Part shown: one piece after another, positions 39,037 to 50,690 of the stretch
Layout: every line of letters begins with the position of its first letter
Numbering within the stretch: position 1 is the first letter of the stretch
Source of the DNA: Ustulina deusta
Taxonomy: Eukaryota; Ascomycota; Sordariomycetes; Xylariales; Xylariaceae
Reading direction: 5' to 3'
NCBI GenBank assembly: GCA_023159155.1
Contig: JAJNNX010000005.1
Span: 186,001-250,000 of the forward strand
DNA length: 64,000 nucleotides
The notes under the pieces: model-generated
What the model saw: only the letters and a program-made list of their open reading frames with translations
Told to the model about the DNA's origin: nothing
Database searches by the model: none
Position numbers and translations under genes: made by a program

Positions 39037-39113
39037 TGTAAACAAGGGCTGAGTTCCGTCCCCATCAAGATTACTATCCACACCTTTCGGAATTAGCCTT
39101 GCCCTTGTTTACA
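39037..39113. repeat. 77-base element with perfect 13-bp inverted ends
   Basis: TGTAAACAAGGGC (39,037-39,049) is perfectly inverted as GCCCTTGTTTACA (39,101-39,113). It starts TG and ends CA. No clear target duplication flanks it. Each arm contains GTAAACA, the core recognised by forkhead transcription factors, so it may be a regulatory palindrome or the relic of a tiny transposon. Confidence 0.6.
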
Positions 39114-39689
39114 TGGAGTGTAGTGTATAGCCAGGCCGGGCTAGGACGGCGATCAATCTACACGACATGGTTGAGTTCCTGGGCGACAGGGCAAGAATCG
39201 GCAAGCCGCCGAATTACTCTGTGAAGATCCCGTAGGATTTGCCCTCCCCTCGTCAGACCCTCGTGAACGTCTATTGGCCGCCACGCGCGCCGACAACATG
39301 GTAACGCTCTTGCGCCACGCCCATGTCCGACCGTCCGTCGCTAAGAAATGGTAATTGAAATGGATGGCCCTTTGACGAAGAAAAGAAATAATGGCCCGGG
39401 ACACGAGAGAGATTCCCAAGCAACACCAACCGAGTCGGGCTTGCCGCTCAGCCAGGCCTGACATCTGTACCATTCTACCGTTTCGGTTATAGCTGCTTCT
39501 ATCTACGCTGCACCCAGATCTGTTCTGGTCTGTCCTGCCCTGATTTGGCTTGGTCTGGTATATCAGCCGTTGCACAAGTCCATTATATCCCACACCCCCC
39601 CGGGCTCCCCAATCGCCGTGGGCCGCATTGTGGCTTGACGCATCTTTGGCGAGCTTACCACCAACAGGAACTTTTCGTCTTGATTGTCA

Positions 39690-40178
39690 ATGGCCGACAC
39701 CAAACGTCTCGGGACTAAGCATGCCGAGTTTGGCGCCCTTCCTGTTTACAACCTAACCGTGGCCTCGCTGTCCGGCCGAGCCACCACTCTAGTCTCTTCA
39801 GTCGCATATGAAAGACAACACGTGGGTAAGGACGGTGTAAGTACTTTGTGTACTTACTTAGTGTTGGTGTACACTATGTATGATCCAAGGTCATCGAAAG
39901 AAGGCTGTGGGCGCTAATCTAACATGCAGCACGAAATTAGCGGGCCATCTTCCCATTATTTCGGGCGTTCCCGAGCAGAGCGCAATAGATCCAAGGGCGG
40001 ACCAGAGCGTCAATCGTCGCGCCCAGAGGTACTTGATAGACACACTGCATCTGGAACAACAACCGCACACACCCACGTCAGGAACCGCGACCACCAGCCC
40101 GCAGCGAATCCCGAAATCTTTTGTGACCCAGCGCCGTGGGTCCTGTCGCTTCGGGAGAAGGTGAGGGAAATGGCGTGA
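39690..40178 (+). CDS. Candidate small two-exon gene, unknown
   Basis: Exons 39690-39836 and 39930-40178 join in phase 0 to 131 residues. The 93-base intron has a textbook GTAAGT donor, a GCTAATCTAAC branch region and an ATGCAG acceptor, with a suitable branch-to-acceptor distance. Exon 1 (MADTKRLGTKHAEFGALPVYN) uses mainly C- or G-ending codons as in the firm genes; exon 2 is polar and basic with no domain and ends LREKVREMA. No family is recognised and no signal peptide is seen. Because in-frame splice signals can arise by chance, this remains a candidate. An inverted forkhead-type motif lies about 580 bases upstream. Confidence 0.35.
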
Positions 40179-43100
40179 GATTTCAATGCTCGCATGGCTG
40201 GCTGAGCGGCACACCCGCCTGTCAAGGTGAGAGCGGAAAGGGTTGTGCGCCATGCCCACTCGTAACCAACTGACAGCACCATGGTGGCGCCGAAGTGAGG
40301 ATCCCCCGTGAGAACTAGTGGTAATGTGTCCAGTCACCGTGGCGATCCGTCGGGCTGGGTTCAAAATCTTCTAGTAATCCCTAGCAAGCCGACCCAAACG
40401 TTTTTGTTATTATTATTAAATTTTTTTATTTTTATTTTTGGTTGGGGAAGAAAAGAACCAGGTTCTCGAAACCACGGGTGGCCGGTCCTTGTACTCGCTT
40501 CGCCTCATATATACACCCCAGAGCGAGAAAGAGACACCCATGTGTCTGACGCTCTCGCTCTCTCGGGGCAGGCAGTGAGTGTCAGTCATATCACCATAGC
40601 TAGTTGCCGGTGGCATCCGCTTTCTCTCAAGTCAAGCCTCGGCGGCCGGTAGGTAGTAAGACAGAGCACCCCGAAAGCGCCCCAAATCCACACTTCCACA
40701 CACACACAACCCACATGTCTCTCATGATATGCACGCAAGGTGAAACGGCCTCGTGAGGGTCGAGACTCAGGCGCCCGAGCTATGCAGGCAAGTCAATCCA
40801 GTTGTGTTGTGGATCGGCGAACTCCCTTCCACGAGGCATGAGTCTCCAGCCTAGGTAGTTTCGTTCTTCGAGGGCTGCAGCCTAGCCATGCAAAATTGTC
40901 ATTCGTCTCGGCAGGTTGCATCTGCAACAAGCCACCAAGAGAGCCTGCCCGGATCCTATTTCGAACTGGGTGCTAGATGGAACTAATCCGTACTATATGT
41001 GCCCAGGTAATGTTCACACATGCCGTATCCGGCAGTAGAGGATCAAGCTGAGTCTATCTGAGCCGGTCTGCATAGTTTTCGCGGCGAGGACGTGGCTTGA
41101 TGCGGTAGGTATTCAGTTAGTGCCAATAACTGACCGACCCAAGCGGCAACGGACTAGTGAACACAGCTGTGCGTTTTTCGATCGTCTCCCCTGACCGGTC
41201 AGCCCCCCTTCCTTCTCGGCTTCCTTCACATAGGTAGTGTGTATGTCGGGACACGCCTAGTACAGGTATGCAGGAGATCGAGAAGTCATAACAGCAACTG
41301 TCCGAAATCACGATCTGTCGCCTTCTCCTCCACCCTCGCCCTGTCGCGCACCACACAGATCTCCCAAAGCTGTTACACATAGGCCAACTAAAATTGAAAT
41401 CTACTTACTCTGTGATGTTGATACCCGTGCCGCGCCCCTGCCGACAGCGCTCATCGTCACTCCTCCTGTCTATAGATTGGCATTCGTAAGGGCAACTGGT
41501 AGCGTATCTATCGTATACAGTAGGAGGAGAGAGTAGCCTAGTTGATTACGAGGTCACCAAGGTTGCCGTTGTGCGTCACTGACTCGCTACATGCACTACC
41601 ACCGCTTCCATAGGATTGTTTGCTTCGTGCCTATTTGCTTTTTTTCCCCCGTGCGATGTACTCGACCGACAATTTGTCTTTGCCTGAGAGAAAATTAAGG
41701 GGGAAGGGTTGTCCTAGACGCCTGGCTTCCTGTTGTGCACCAAGGTTGCCCTGTCCATTCAGAACTATTATCTATCAACCGACGAACTAGTTGACGAGCC
41801 AATCGGTTGGATTGGCCGGTTGGCTATTTGGCTGTTTGTTTGTCAAATACTTCATGCAATGCATCAGTCTATAATGGGCCACGGACTAGTCCAGATCCCC
41901 CTCGCCAAGTGCTGTCATTCCAATCGCTGTCTTTCGACAGATACTGACCTAACCACCAATACGCCAGAGATGAGAGGCCAGGGAAGAGGCCTCGCGTCTT
42001 CGTGGGTCCTCAGGACCGGCGTGGATGAGAAGGGGGTGTGATGTCTCGTTGTTTCTCCCATCGATAGCGCCGATGGAAGCTACCACAGGACAACAATGGG
42101 ACCGGTGTGAGAGCATCATTGCATTCCGTTCACCCTCGCCTCCTGACGAAAGGGGACACAGACATACACAGGGAGTGAGAGAGACTCCAGCACGTTTACC
42201 GAAGCATGTTTGCCCTACCCTATAATCATCCAGGTGGCAACATACAAAGTCAACCTAAATGGAGCGAGGCAACCGATTCTGAGTCTGCCTCACGTAGCCT
42301 AGTGTATTGAATAGTAATGGATAGTTAATTCCAAGACAGACTCGTCTAACTACACTTCTTTATGTGAAGGGTTCTATTCATAGATTTGACTTGCTAATGG
42401 CCAAATCTACTCCGAAGTGCAGCATCGCTGCTTCGTATTAGCACATACAACGCGCTTGTTAGCCTGGCTTCGTCAACGTATCCCTAAGTAGTATTGGACT
42501 AAAATATCCGTAACTGACGAGAGCAATTGCAGACCCACGAGGTTGTTCTCCAGTGCTTCTTGTATAACTTATGGTCCGGCCGAACATCGATACTCAAGGA
42601 TTTCGTGTCCATGTCTATCTTACCCCCGAGTTCGTCGTTCTGTCCTCAAAAGAAGCAACATTGGCATTATCAATATAAGTCCCACCCACTTCCTTTAACC
42701 ATTAAGTAGAGACTTATGCCGTTTTGCTACACGAAGCTGCGTTTATTGCTCAAGATGCGTCAGGAATCTTCCTTGGAAAAAAATAATTTACCAACTTTTC
42801 TGCACTAACGTTAAAATAGCTGAGCAGGGAAAACATCTCTATATATCACCATATCCCTGCTGTAATATATAGGAACTCCCAGTTCACAAATGACTTCATC
42901 CAGGCGCACCTCATGTTTGGATATCCAGGTTCTTTAATATTCCATAGAATAAAGACCGTGCGATTACTAAACTCGACGAAATTGTCAATAGAACTGCCGT
43001 AAATCGCTCCTTAACTAGGTTTTAGGGTCACAGTACCAAGTCAGTCAGTGGCTAAAGGGTGAATCTGCTCTGGGCTGTCGTTCATGTCTACTCAATCGAA

Positions 43101-43957
43101 TGGGATCCGTTGCCTAACGAGCCACTCGAGGTTGAGACTCCTGCGTCAAGCAGGGTAGATTTATATATCAATATAAGCTTTACGTTATAGGTATCCTTGG
43201 AAGCTACCAGAAAGGTTTGTCTATGCTATTGAGCTCACAGCTGGTAGCCGACTGATAGTAATAGTAGATGATGGATTGACCATCGGTAATCCAAAACCAT
43301 ATAGACTGACTAGTGTGGTGATAAAACTACTTGGGGTACTCGTTATCTAGTGCGTTCACAGACAAATCACGCCCAATCACTTGATGAAAAAGAAGACAGC
43401 AAAATTCACCGATTAGCCGTTGGTATTTCCGCCTTCAGGGTGTTCTACCTAGTCAATGGTCCCTATCAAATGCTTCTCCTGTTCTGGCAGCCTGTTAGAC
43501 GAGTAACCTCTTCGTCCCCATTAGTGGCCCCTTTCCTGGACTCACCGCTGCCTCTCCGCCGTGCGACACGGGTGGTGGTCGAACAAATATATCGTTTTGC
43601 TGTTCACAGAGTACCAATCGCCACCACATCTCCATCGGCTTCTTACTCTAGACAAACGAGAAAAGAGCAAAATCCCTAAGGCTTCTCAAACGAATCGTCC
43701 AAGCAGTCTGAGTGCCACCACACAGACGCCCTCTTCTATCTTTTTTGGTATCACGTACATTTTAAACAGGTAAGCTGCGCGGCGACATGGCGAGGCAACG
43801 AAGGTGGGAGCAAGCGCTCCATCATACCTTCATCGCATAGAGTGCCTCATAACCCATAGATATCCCAGCTGTCCATCTCATTGCTTGACCGACGATTTGA
43901 CGAGTGCTTACTTGGGCTTCGAGGCGGCGCAAACTCATTCCTCAACTATTGATCCAG
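40179..43957. other. 3.8-kb region without recognised gene
   Basis: Lies between the candidate gene and the 3' end of CRM1. Short frames at 41,733-42,041 and 43,350-43,679 show no family likeness. A T/A-rich patch occurs at about 40,401-40,440. A protein-like but stop-interrupted stretch is seen near 42,710-42,785. Nothing else is supported. Confidence 0.5.
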
Positions 43958-46900
43958 TCATAGCTCGTCATCTTCGATCTCTGATGGCTTCAGAAGGCCG
44001 CCAACTTTGGCACGCCGCTCGTGATCGGCTGTTAGCTTGTCTCTCGCCTCCTGTTCTTTTTCAACAACGAAAAGATCGGCGTTATCTCCAGCAAATTCCC
44101 TTAGAGAGATAAGGAAGTCGCGGACTTGAAGACGGAATTTCTCATACGAGTTGTTCAATGTGAACAAACACTCCACGAACACATTGATTTGCACCCTATA
44201 CGTCACATTAGTTTAGCCAATGATTAGTCCAGAACGGATGGGAGACTTACGTTTGGAGGTTAGGGAAGGCATTGCGTAGAAGCCTGCCAACGAAATCCGC
44301 AAGGAAATCCTTGTTGCTAGTCCCGGCAGGCGCTTGGTCGACATACACGGGACCCTGTATCTTTGGTGCCGTCCCATCACCCGGGAGTACAAAGTAAAAC
44401 ATCCTCATAAGTAGTAATGACTGGGTCTTGAAGCCAGCCTTGTGATCCGGGTCTGTCAGAACGAAGAACACATCCTGCAGAATAGTAACGAAGAACTGTT
44501 GAAAAAAGGCGTTGGCAGTCTGCCCATCGGTTTTCTCGGCGATATTGGTGACGAGTTCCAGACACATGTTGAGTCCTGCGCCTTCGACGTCTCGGTTGTC
44601 GTGTTTGCTCGCCCACATACAAGCATCAATGACAAATTTGAATTGGTGATTATCAAGCTTCAGGAGAGCAGGGAAGCAGTGAAGGTTGATAGCTCTGAGC
44701 AGGTTGAAGAACTCTACCCTATGTTCAGGGAACTCAGAGAAATCCTTGTTGATCATCTCGAGTGTACATTCGAAGACGTTCTGCATGATAACAGGTACTT
44801 GATCCTCCATGAGGCCCTAGCAAAAAGTTAGCCATCTTTCCCCTCCCTCTTTTTTTTTTTTTTGCAGAGACAACGAATTAAGACCATTACTGGCCGATCT
44901 GCTTACTGTTAATCTTGTGATGATTGTCGACATGGCCTTTAGGACTTCAGCGTCCCGAGCACCTGGAACATTGCGATTATAGTCGATGAGGACAGAATCG
45001 AGAAGTTGGGGAACCATCTGTTGCCGCACTGCCTGCAGATCTTCGGCTTTATCCACGTAGCTCTCGATCAACTTGAGAATTTCCTTTTTAATAGTTCGCA
45101 AGCCTCGAACCTTGGGCATTCTCGGCGCCAACTCGCCTAAGAATGAAGTTAGTAGAGTTGTCTTTCGAAGACTCGCCATTTTATCTCACCATCTTTGGCA
45201 ATAGCTTCAGAAATAAGTTGACTCGTTGCACGATACATTTGTAGCATATCCAAATATATTCTGCCGATCTGGGGCCCAAAATAAGAGCCGATCGAGGAGC
45301 ATGCGGAGACATTCGTCTTCATGATATTGCCGATGATCTTGATTGTGTCGGCGTCCTCTAAGATCTGGGGGGTTCCAGTTGCGGCTCGAATAATTTCATC
45401 CCATGCAGCGTTCGGGGCGTTCATCAACTCGCCCAAGAGTCGTTCCTGCTGGTGTTTATTTCCTTGGGCGGCTACCATATAGCCGCAAGCTTCGTAAAAT
45501 GTGTGAACCTGTTGCGGGGTAAGGTCACAAGTAATGCGTTGAAGGCTCCGGACAATCTCTTCGATAAAGGGCTCGTTCTCACTAGGTTGTAGAGCCACGA
45601 AATGTCTTCGGCATTGGCGCGCAATTTTGATGAATGTATCACAAGCCATATCCTGAACGCCTGTCGTCCCGTTAGCATTAATCTCCGACGCACACAATGT
45701 ATGACAAACCTTCGTGCGATTCGTGCATAAACTCGAAGAGTTTATTCACAACCGTCTTGAGGAACTTCCAATGAGCCTTCAAGAAACGTGGGTATTGGCC
45801 CACGATATACATGATATTGCTTGCGACGACGGCCTTATTGTCCTTCCCACGCTTCATCTCCGTAAGACCTAGGAGATCTTTTATAACTGTGACCAAGAAA
45901 CGTTTCTCCGTCTCTTCATTCATGGCTAGCGAGATAGATCCAATTGCCCAACATAAGACATTGCAGTTGTGCCACGACCATTCGGTTCCATCTACCTGCT
46001 TCTGAAGCTTCTCCGTCATGATGTTTTCTGTGTCTATGACGTCTAGATGTGTCAAGTAGACTAGACACTCTCGGATGGTCTTGTAAAGTTGCACTGTATC
46101 GCTCTCCTTAACAAATTCGCGGACAATCTCGCCCTCGTCGTTTTCAACAATGAGGACTTCTTCAGGCCGGACCATCTTCTCAATCATCACCACACGAAGG
46201 TTGGAGAGAACTTCTTTGTACTTGTGCATTCGGAGTGGTAAGTTGTCGAGTATCGCAGGGTTGATAGCACCGCCACCTGTCCCAGCCGAAATTGCTATTG
46301 ACATAGAGTTAAGATCCTGCACAGGGGCAGTCTGCATCTCCTCGTACAGCTCTTGCACAAGCTTCAGCCAATAGTCTAAGCAGATCTTGAAAATCTCACG
46401 GTCCTCAATTTGGGATATTCGGATGAGGTAGAAGTGACCATGCGTAAGGAAATCACGATTCGGGAGCTTTTCGACGAGCTGGACACTAATATTAGTAGGT
46501 CACATCATGAGATAGATTTGAGAGACTTTACATCAACGTGCTGCCCAAAAAAGTTGCACAGAAAAAGGGCCAGATCCTGGAGAAACTCTTGGTCCTTAGT
46601 GTTACTCTGAGGATACGTGGTCTTTAGGTCGAGATCTAGCGGGATGATTCCGGCGATGGTTGTGAGGACATCAACGAACATTTTTACCAATTGCTCGCTG
46701 TAGGTATTTGGTTGTCCTGGGCCATTGGTTATTAGGCCACCGATTTCCGTAAACACCTGAAGCGTAACATTGCGAAAATCCGGGACTTCAAGGAATCGGG
46801 TTCGCAACGTTTCTATCAATGGAGTTTCGAAGATATATCCCAGGGGAATCCAGTTACAGAAGCGCAGAAGCGTCTCTAGTGTTGCCTTGACTAAGCTACC

Positions 46901-47804
46901 CTGGTTGGCCGATGTCAGAATCTCCTGGCAGAGCTGGAAGATTTGCGAGAACTCGTTGCACATCGTTGTTTTTAAGTTCCTTGTCTTGGCTGAGGTCATT
47001 TGGTCGGCGGAGTAGTCAAACACTTCCTCAGAAAGAAGGCGGAGAATGATCATATTGTTCTCGCAGATGGAGAGGTTCGACCGACAGGCAGCAATGATTT
47101 CGTTGATGAAGGTTGGCCAGTTGTGAGGCCATTCTTGCTTGAGAATGGATACGAGCACAAGGTTGAGTTTGTTGAGGAGTGTCCGGTGTGTCTTGAGAGA
47201 CTCCTCGGTGTTAGAAGCCTGGATGATGAAGTTCACAACGAAGTTGCGAATGCCTGACAAGATGGTCAGTCATGGCATTATCCCCCAAACCGAGAAGAGG
47301 CCATAACGCACCCAGACATTGCTCACGAGGGAGGACCTTCCATCTTGTCATAATGACATTGTCCAATATCTGTAGACCCAGATCTGCATTTTTGTCAGCG
47401 TTAATCGAGGACCGCGGCATACCGTATATGCATGTGTATATGTATATATCTATAAGATTTGAGACGTACATTTGGTCTGGGGATGTTTCGAGTCGCTGAG
47501 GATTTTGTCGACAAGAAGCCAGGCGTCGGGATCCTCCTTGAACTACATGCACATGCGTCAATAGCCGCACTGAGGGGATGGTGAGTTTGCGGGCGCATCA
47601 CTAACCTGGTTCAAGGCGGTTTGGGCAGCTTTTTGCTGAGGCGGGGAAGAGAACGGCGTTAGTAGCTCTGGCGCGACAAAGTTGGGGATCCTCCCAGGCA
47701 GGAAGAAAAAAAGGCTGTAGAAATGCAACATGACGTACCTGCTCGCCTCGAGCGTCGTAGAAAGACTGGACCATAAGGTCCAGTTCCTCGATGCCGGGCG
47801 CCAT
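43958..47804 (-). CDS. CRM1: Exportin-1 (CRM1), nuclear export receptor
   Basis: Ten exons: 47804-47739, 47635-47606, 47542-47470, 47383-47312, 47253-46532, 46478-45710, 45660-45190, 45136-44907, 44816-44251 and 44195-43958. The phases close to 1078 residues, the normal size. It carries leucine-rich-NES proteins out through nuclear pores with RanGTP. The N-terminal importin-beta-like part includes the segment ending [18 protein letters not shown], then HEAT repeats with FFGQHVDLVEKL, SEWSWHN-like [27 protein letters not shown], and the central [17 protein letters not shown]. The C-terminus has [18 protein letters not shown] and [14 protein letters not shown]. The residue matching the leptomycin-B-reactive cysteine (GLC-E-x-KRG in fission yeast and human) is Thr527 (codon at 45,861-45,863), as in budding yeast. 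Its four first exons are very short (30-73 bases). Confidence 0.97.
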
Positions 47805-49138
47805 GATCAAAGAGGAATCTGGGGGGTTGGCGGGAAGAAGGCTATGACGCCTCACGATCGCGGTAGGGCTTGCAATGACGGGGTAGAGGCGGGAGAGATA
47901 GATGGGTAGGAAATTGCGCGGCTGCTGGGAAACTGACGGCGGTCGCAAGGACTCGGTAACGTATGTCTCACTGAAGGGAACTCAAACCTGAGGAACAGGA
48001 AGATGGTCGGGTGGGCAGAGGTCGGCAAGATAGATAGATGAATGGGAGATGCTTGGTGCCAGTGTTGGTGAAGAAGAGGCGGCTGTTCTGGCTGTGGTAC
48101 TTTGTAGCGCAGGTGGCAGGTGGGGGAGGGGAAGCGGACCTAGGTGGGTTACCTAAGTAGGTACCTAAGTAGGTACCTAGGTTGTGGTTGACTTCAAGGT
48201 TCGTACAGGACAGGGCTGGCTGTTGCTGGTGTCGACGGGTACAACAGCACCTCGAGCTACCACCTTAGCTACCTAGGTACCTCACTTACCTACCCACAGG
48301 GTTCCACAATTGTCAAATGGTAAACTCCGAGCTGCAGAGATGATGGCGTGACGATATTTGGCAGTACCCAGAATTCCCTACTTACAACAGTAGCCGCCAA
48401 TTCAAGCAACACACCCGAGAGTCGCCTTGTTGAGGAAAAAAGCACCGAGGCTTTATGGATCAACCTAGGTACTGAATGGACATGTAAGGGATGGTCACCT
48501 GTCCGACCAATATCGTCAAGAAATACGAAATGCTCTAAATTTAGCAAATGATCAATACCTACATGGTGGGTTTCGAAGATAACTTTAATATAGTACAGGA
48601 TCGGATATTGTAGGGTGGCGCGAAAATATCGAGCTTCATATATACGCTTCTCTAACATCTTCTCGGCAGCCATTGAATGTTGCTTTAGCGCCTGCTTATA
48701 TTGGTGTATTTGTTGTCGTTGACTGCAGCTTGCGGTTGGCTTCCAAGTTTGGATAGGATCTTGTCCCAAGTTGGTGGTACGCCAATTGTTTCCGACATGC
48801 CTACATTGAGCTTTGTCCTACCGGTCACTTTCCAGGGAAGACGGGAGGGAGTACCATCAAAGCCCAACTTCTCGAATGACTAAGCATATGTCTGTCTAAC
48901 CTAGATATCCCTAGTGCGAACCGAGACATGGGTTGATGGCATAGAAACTTCTAATTGCTACACTGTCTATTACTCTACTCCTTTCCTGGAAGAGAAAGTA
49001 TTGATAGAGCCTGATTGACTCCTTATCTCCCTTATATGCTTTGTTTTATGACCATTTCCTCTAGCATGATAGGTAAATAGGTAGTTACAAAATGAGCAGC
49101 TGTTTAATATTGTCGCTAACTCAGCTAAATTACGCCAT
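47805..49138. promoter_or_regulatory. CRM1 upstream region and AGXT 3' flank
   Basis: Holds the CRM1 promoter. At 48,138-48,182 an ACCTAAGTAGGT unit is tandemly repeated among CCTAGGTACC motifs, with another cluster near 48,266-48,296. A minus-strand frame at about 48,290-48,673 (ATG, about 127 codons) lacks any family likeness and is not called. Confidence 0.4.
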
Positions 49139-50690
49139 TTATGATTTCTGATATCCGCAGTCTGTGAGGCCGTTCGTCAAAGCAGTAATTGCCTTGTCGA
49201 TATCCCCCCGCGCAGGGTCGGTCTATCGTAAGTCAGTGTCTCGAATTCGGGTTTCCTGCTGCTTGAGGGGATCGTGATTTGGACTTACTACGCTGACACC
49301 CATGTGCCCGAACCGAACATACTTGGCGGCAATCTCCTTGTGAATGCCGCCAGCAAAGATGACGCCGCTGTTTGCGAGCTTGGGGAGTAGGTCTGTGGCC
49401 TTGACGCTCTCGGGCAGATACATTGCAGTCATTCCATGAGCTTGATCGTCGGGATTGCTGGCAACTTGCTTAAGCCCAAGGTCCGCAACAGCCTTCTTGA
49501 TCTTGTCAGAGACTTCCTTGTGCTTTGCAAACCTCTCAGAGAGAGGTTTTGTGAGGATTTGAGACAGAGCAGTGTGCAGAGCGTGGATGAGCTGGGGTGA
49601 CGGTGTAGCAAAGTACGATGGTTTCTTTGCCTCATAGTTTTGCATAACTAGTTTCGAGTCAGCTACGAGAAGAATATAAGGATTGGTGGTGGTTCGCCCT
49701 ACTTGGCCTCCAGTTCTTCATAGAAGCGAAATAAGAAGTGGGTGGGCTCTTTCGTGCCTCTAAAGCCTCTATGGCCTTGCCACTGAACATAGATATCGAT
49801 AGACCGGCCGGGCATCCGATAGCCTTCTGGCTCGCTGTGATGACACCATCCAACTTCCAAGCATCGAATTCGATATCTTCGCTCGCGACACTGCAGACAC
49901 CATCCACGATAAGCAAGGTATCGGGAGAAACGCGCTTAACGGTTTCCGAGAGGTTCTTTAATTCACTTAATACGCCGGTGGATGTATCGACGTGAGTGAC
50001 CGTAACCAGCTTATACTGCTTGCTCTTCAAAGCCTGCTCAATCTCGGGGAGTTGTGGCCGGCCTCCGACAGGGGCCTTTAATATGTCGACATTAGCGCCA
50101 TAAACTTTGAGGCAGTCGCCAAAATTGTCGCCAAAATAACCGGCGCTAAGAACTAGGGCATTCTCTCCAGGCTCAACCAAATTGGCTCCTACGAGATCCC
50201 ACCCCAGAGTTCCGGAACCGGAGATGACGAATGGTTGCGATGACGGCGAGGTCGTCTGAAAGAGCTTGCGAAGCATGGACAGTGTCTCCCCGAAGGTAGC
50301 GACAAAGGTTGGACCGACATGGGACTCACTAATCACAGGTCAGATTACGTCAGTCATACAATCTACATCTGGATAGGCAGGACAGGGCCGGACGAGGACG
50401 GACCTGTAGTGGCTCATGGACTGCAGCACCGCATCATCGAATTCGATGGGGCCCGGAATGAGCAACGTGGGGTGACTCGGTTGAGACGACATTTTCGCGA
50501 GCGGGGACGACGACGAGAGCCTGCGACTTTGACAGGGAGAAGGGATGGAAGAAGCTTGAGGTTGGCCAGTGAGGTGCTGTGAGATAATAGATAGCCGCAG
50601 CGCGGGGTTATGAGACACCATCTTCGGGAGCCTCCCACCGATGCGGGGCGCTCCGCCGAGCACGGCTCTAGAAAACTTTGAATAAGCCAT
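49139..50690 (-). CDS. AGX1: Alanine-glyoxylate aminotransferase
   Basis: Four exons: 50690-50404, 50328-49703, 49647-49289 and 49222-49139; 451 residues from the first in-frame ATG. A class V PLP aminotransferase that converts glyoxylate plus alanine to glycine plus pyruvate. Core features are LLIPGPIEFDD, MSHYSESHVGP, the GSGTLGWD phosphate-binding loop, VDGVCS with the PLP-contacting Asp, and DGVITASQKAIG with the Schiff-base lysine (Lys264). It ends with GVSVTDPARGDIDKAI; there is no PTS1. The first 66 residues are rich in Ser, Arg and Ala, nearly free of acidic residues, and contain RRLSSSS, a good mitochondrial presequence. A start at the ATG at 50,492 (MSSQPSHP) gives 385 residues, the size of yeast Agx1; a third ATG is at 50,621. 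A short out-of-frame uORF begins 4 bases before the first ATG. Confidence 0.95.

Larger units (their letters stand above)
27747..39689. other. 12-kb gene-poor region
   Basis: Upstream of the Ecl1-like gene. Contains TAGGTACCTA-type clusters (28,890-29,050), three imperfect copies of an 18-base unit (29,491-29,542), two orphan plus-strand ORFs (30,026-30,553 and 31,004-31,372), a TTTCCC hexamer repeat (38,088-38,134), an A/T block (38,537-38,597) and a 77-base inverted-repeat element (39,037-39,113). I found no protein family, RNA gene or transposon. Confidence 0.5.

Noticed and set aside
43958..43972. CRM1 ends in DDEL, resembling an ER-retention tetrapeptide
   Set aside because: CRM1 is a soluble nuclear/cytosolic receptor without a signal peptide. 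Acidic C-termini are usual in exportins, so the likeness is coincidental.
48290..48769. Minus-strand ORF of 159 codons
   Set aside because: Its first codon is TTG; from the first ATG only about 127 codons remain, with no family likeness or splice support.
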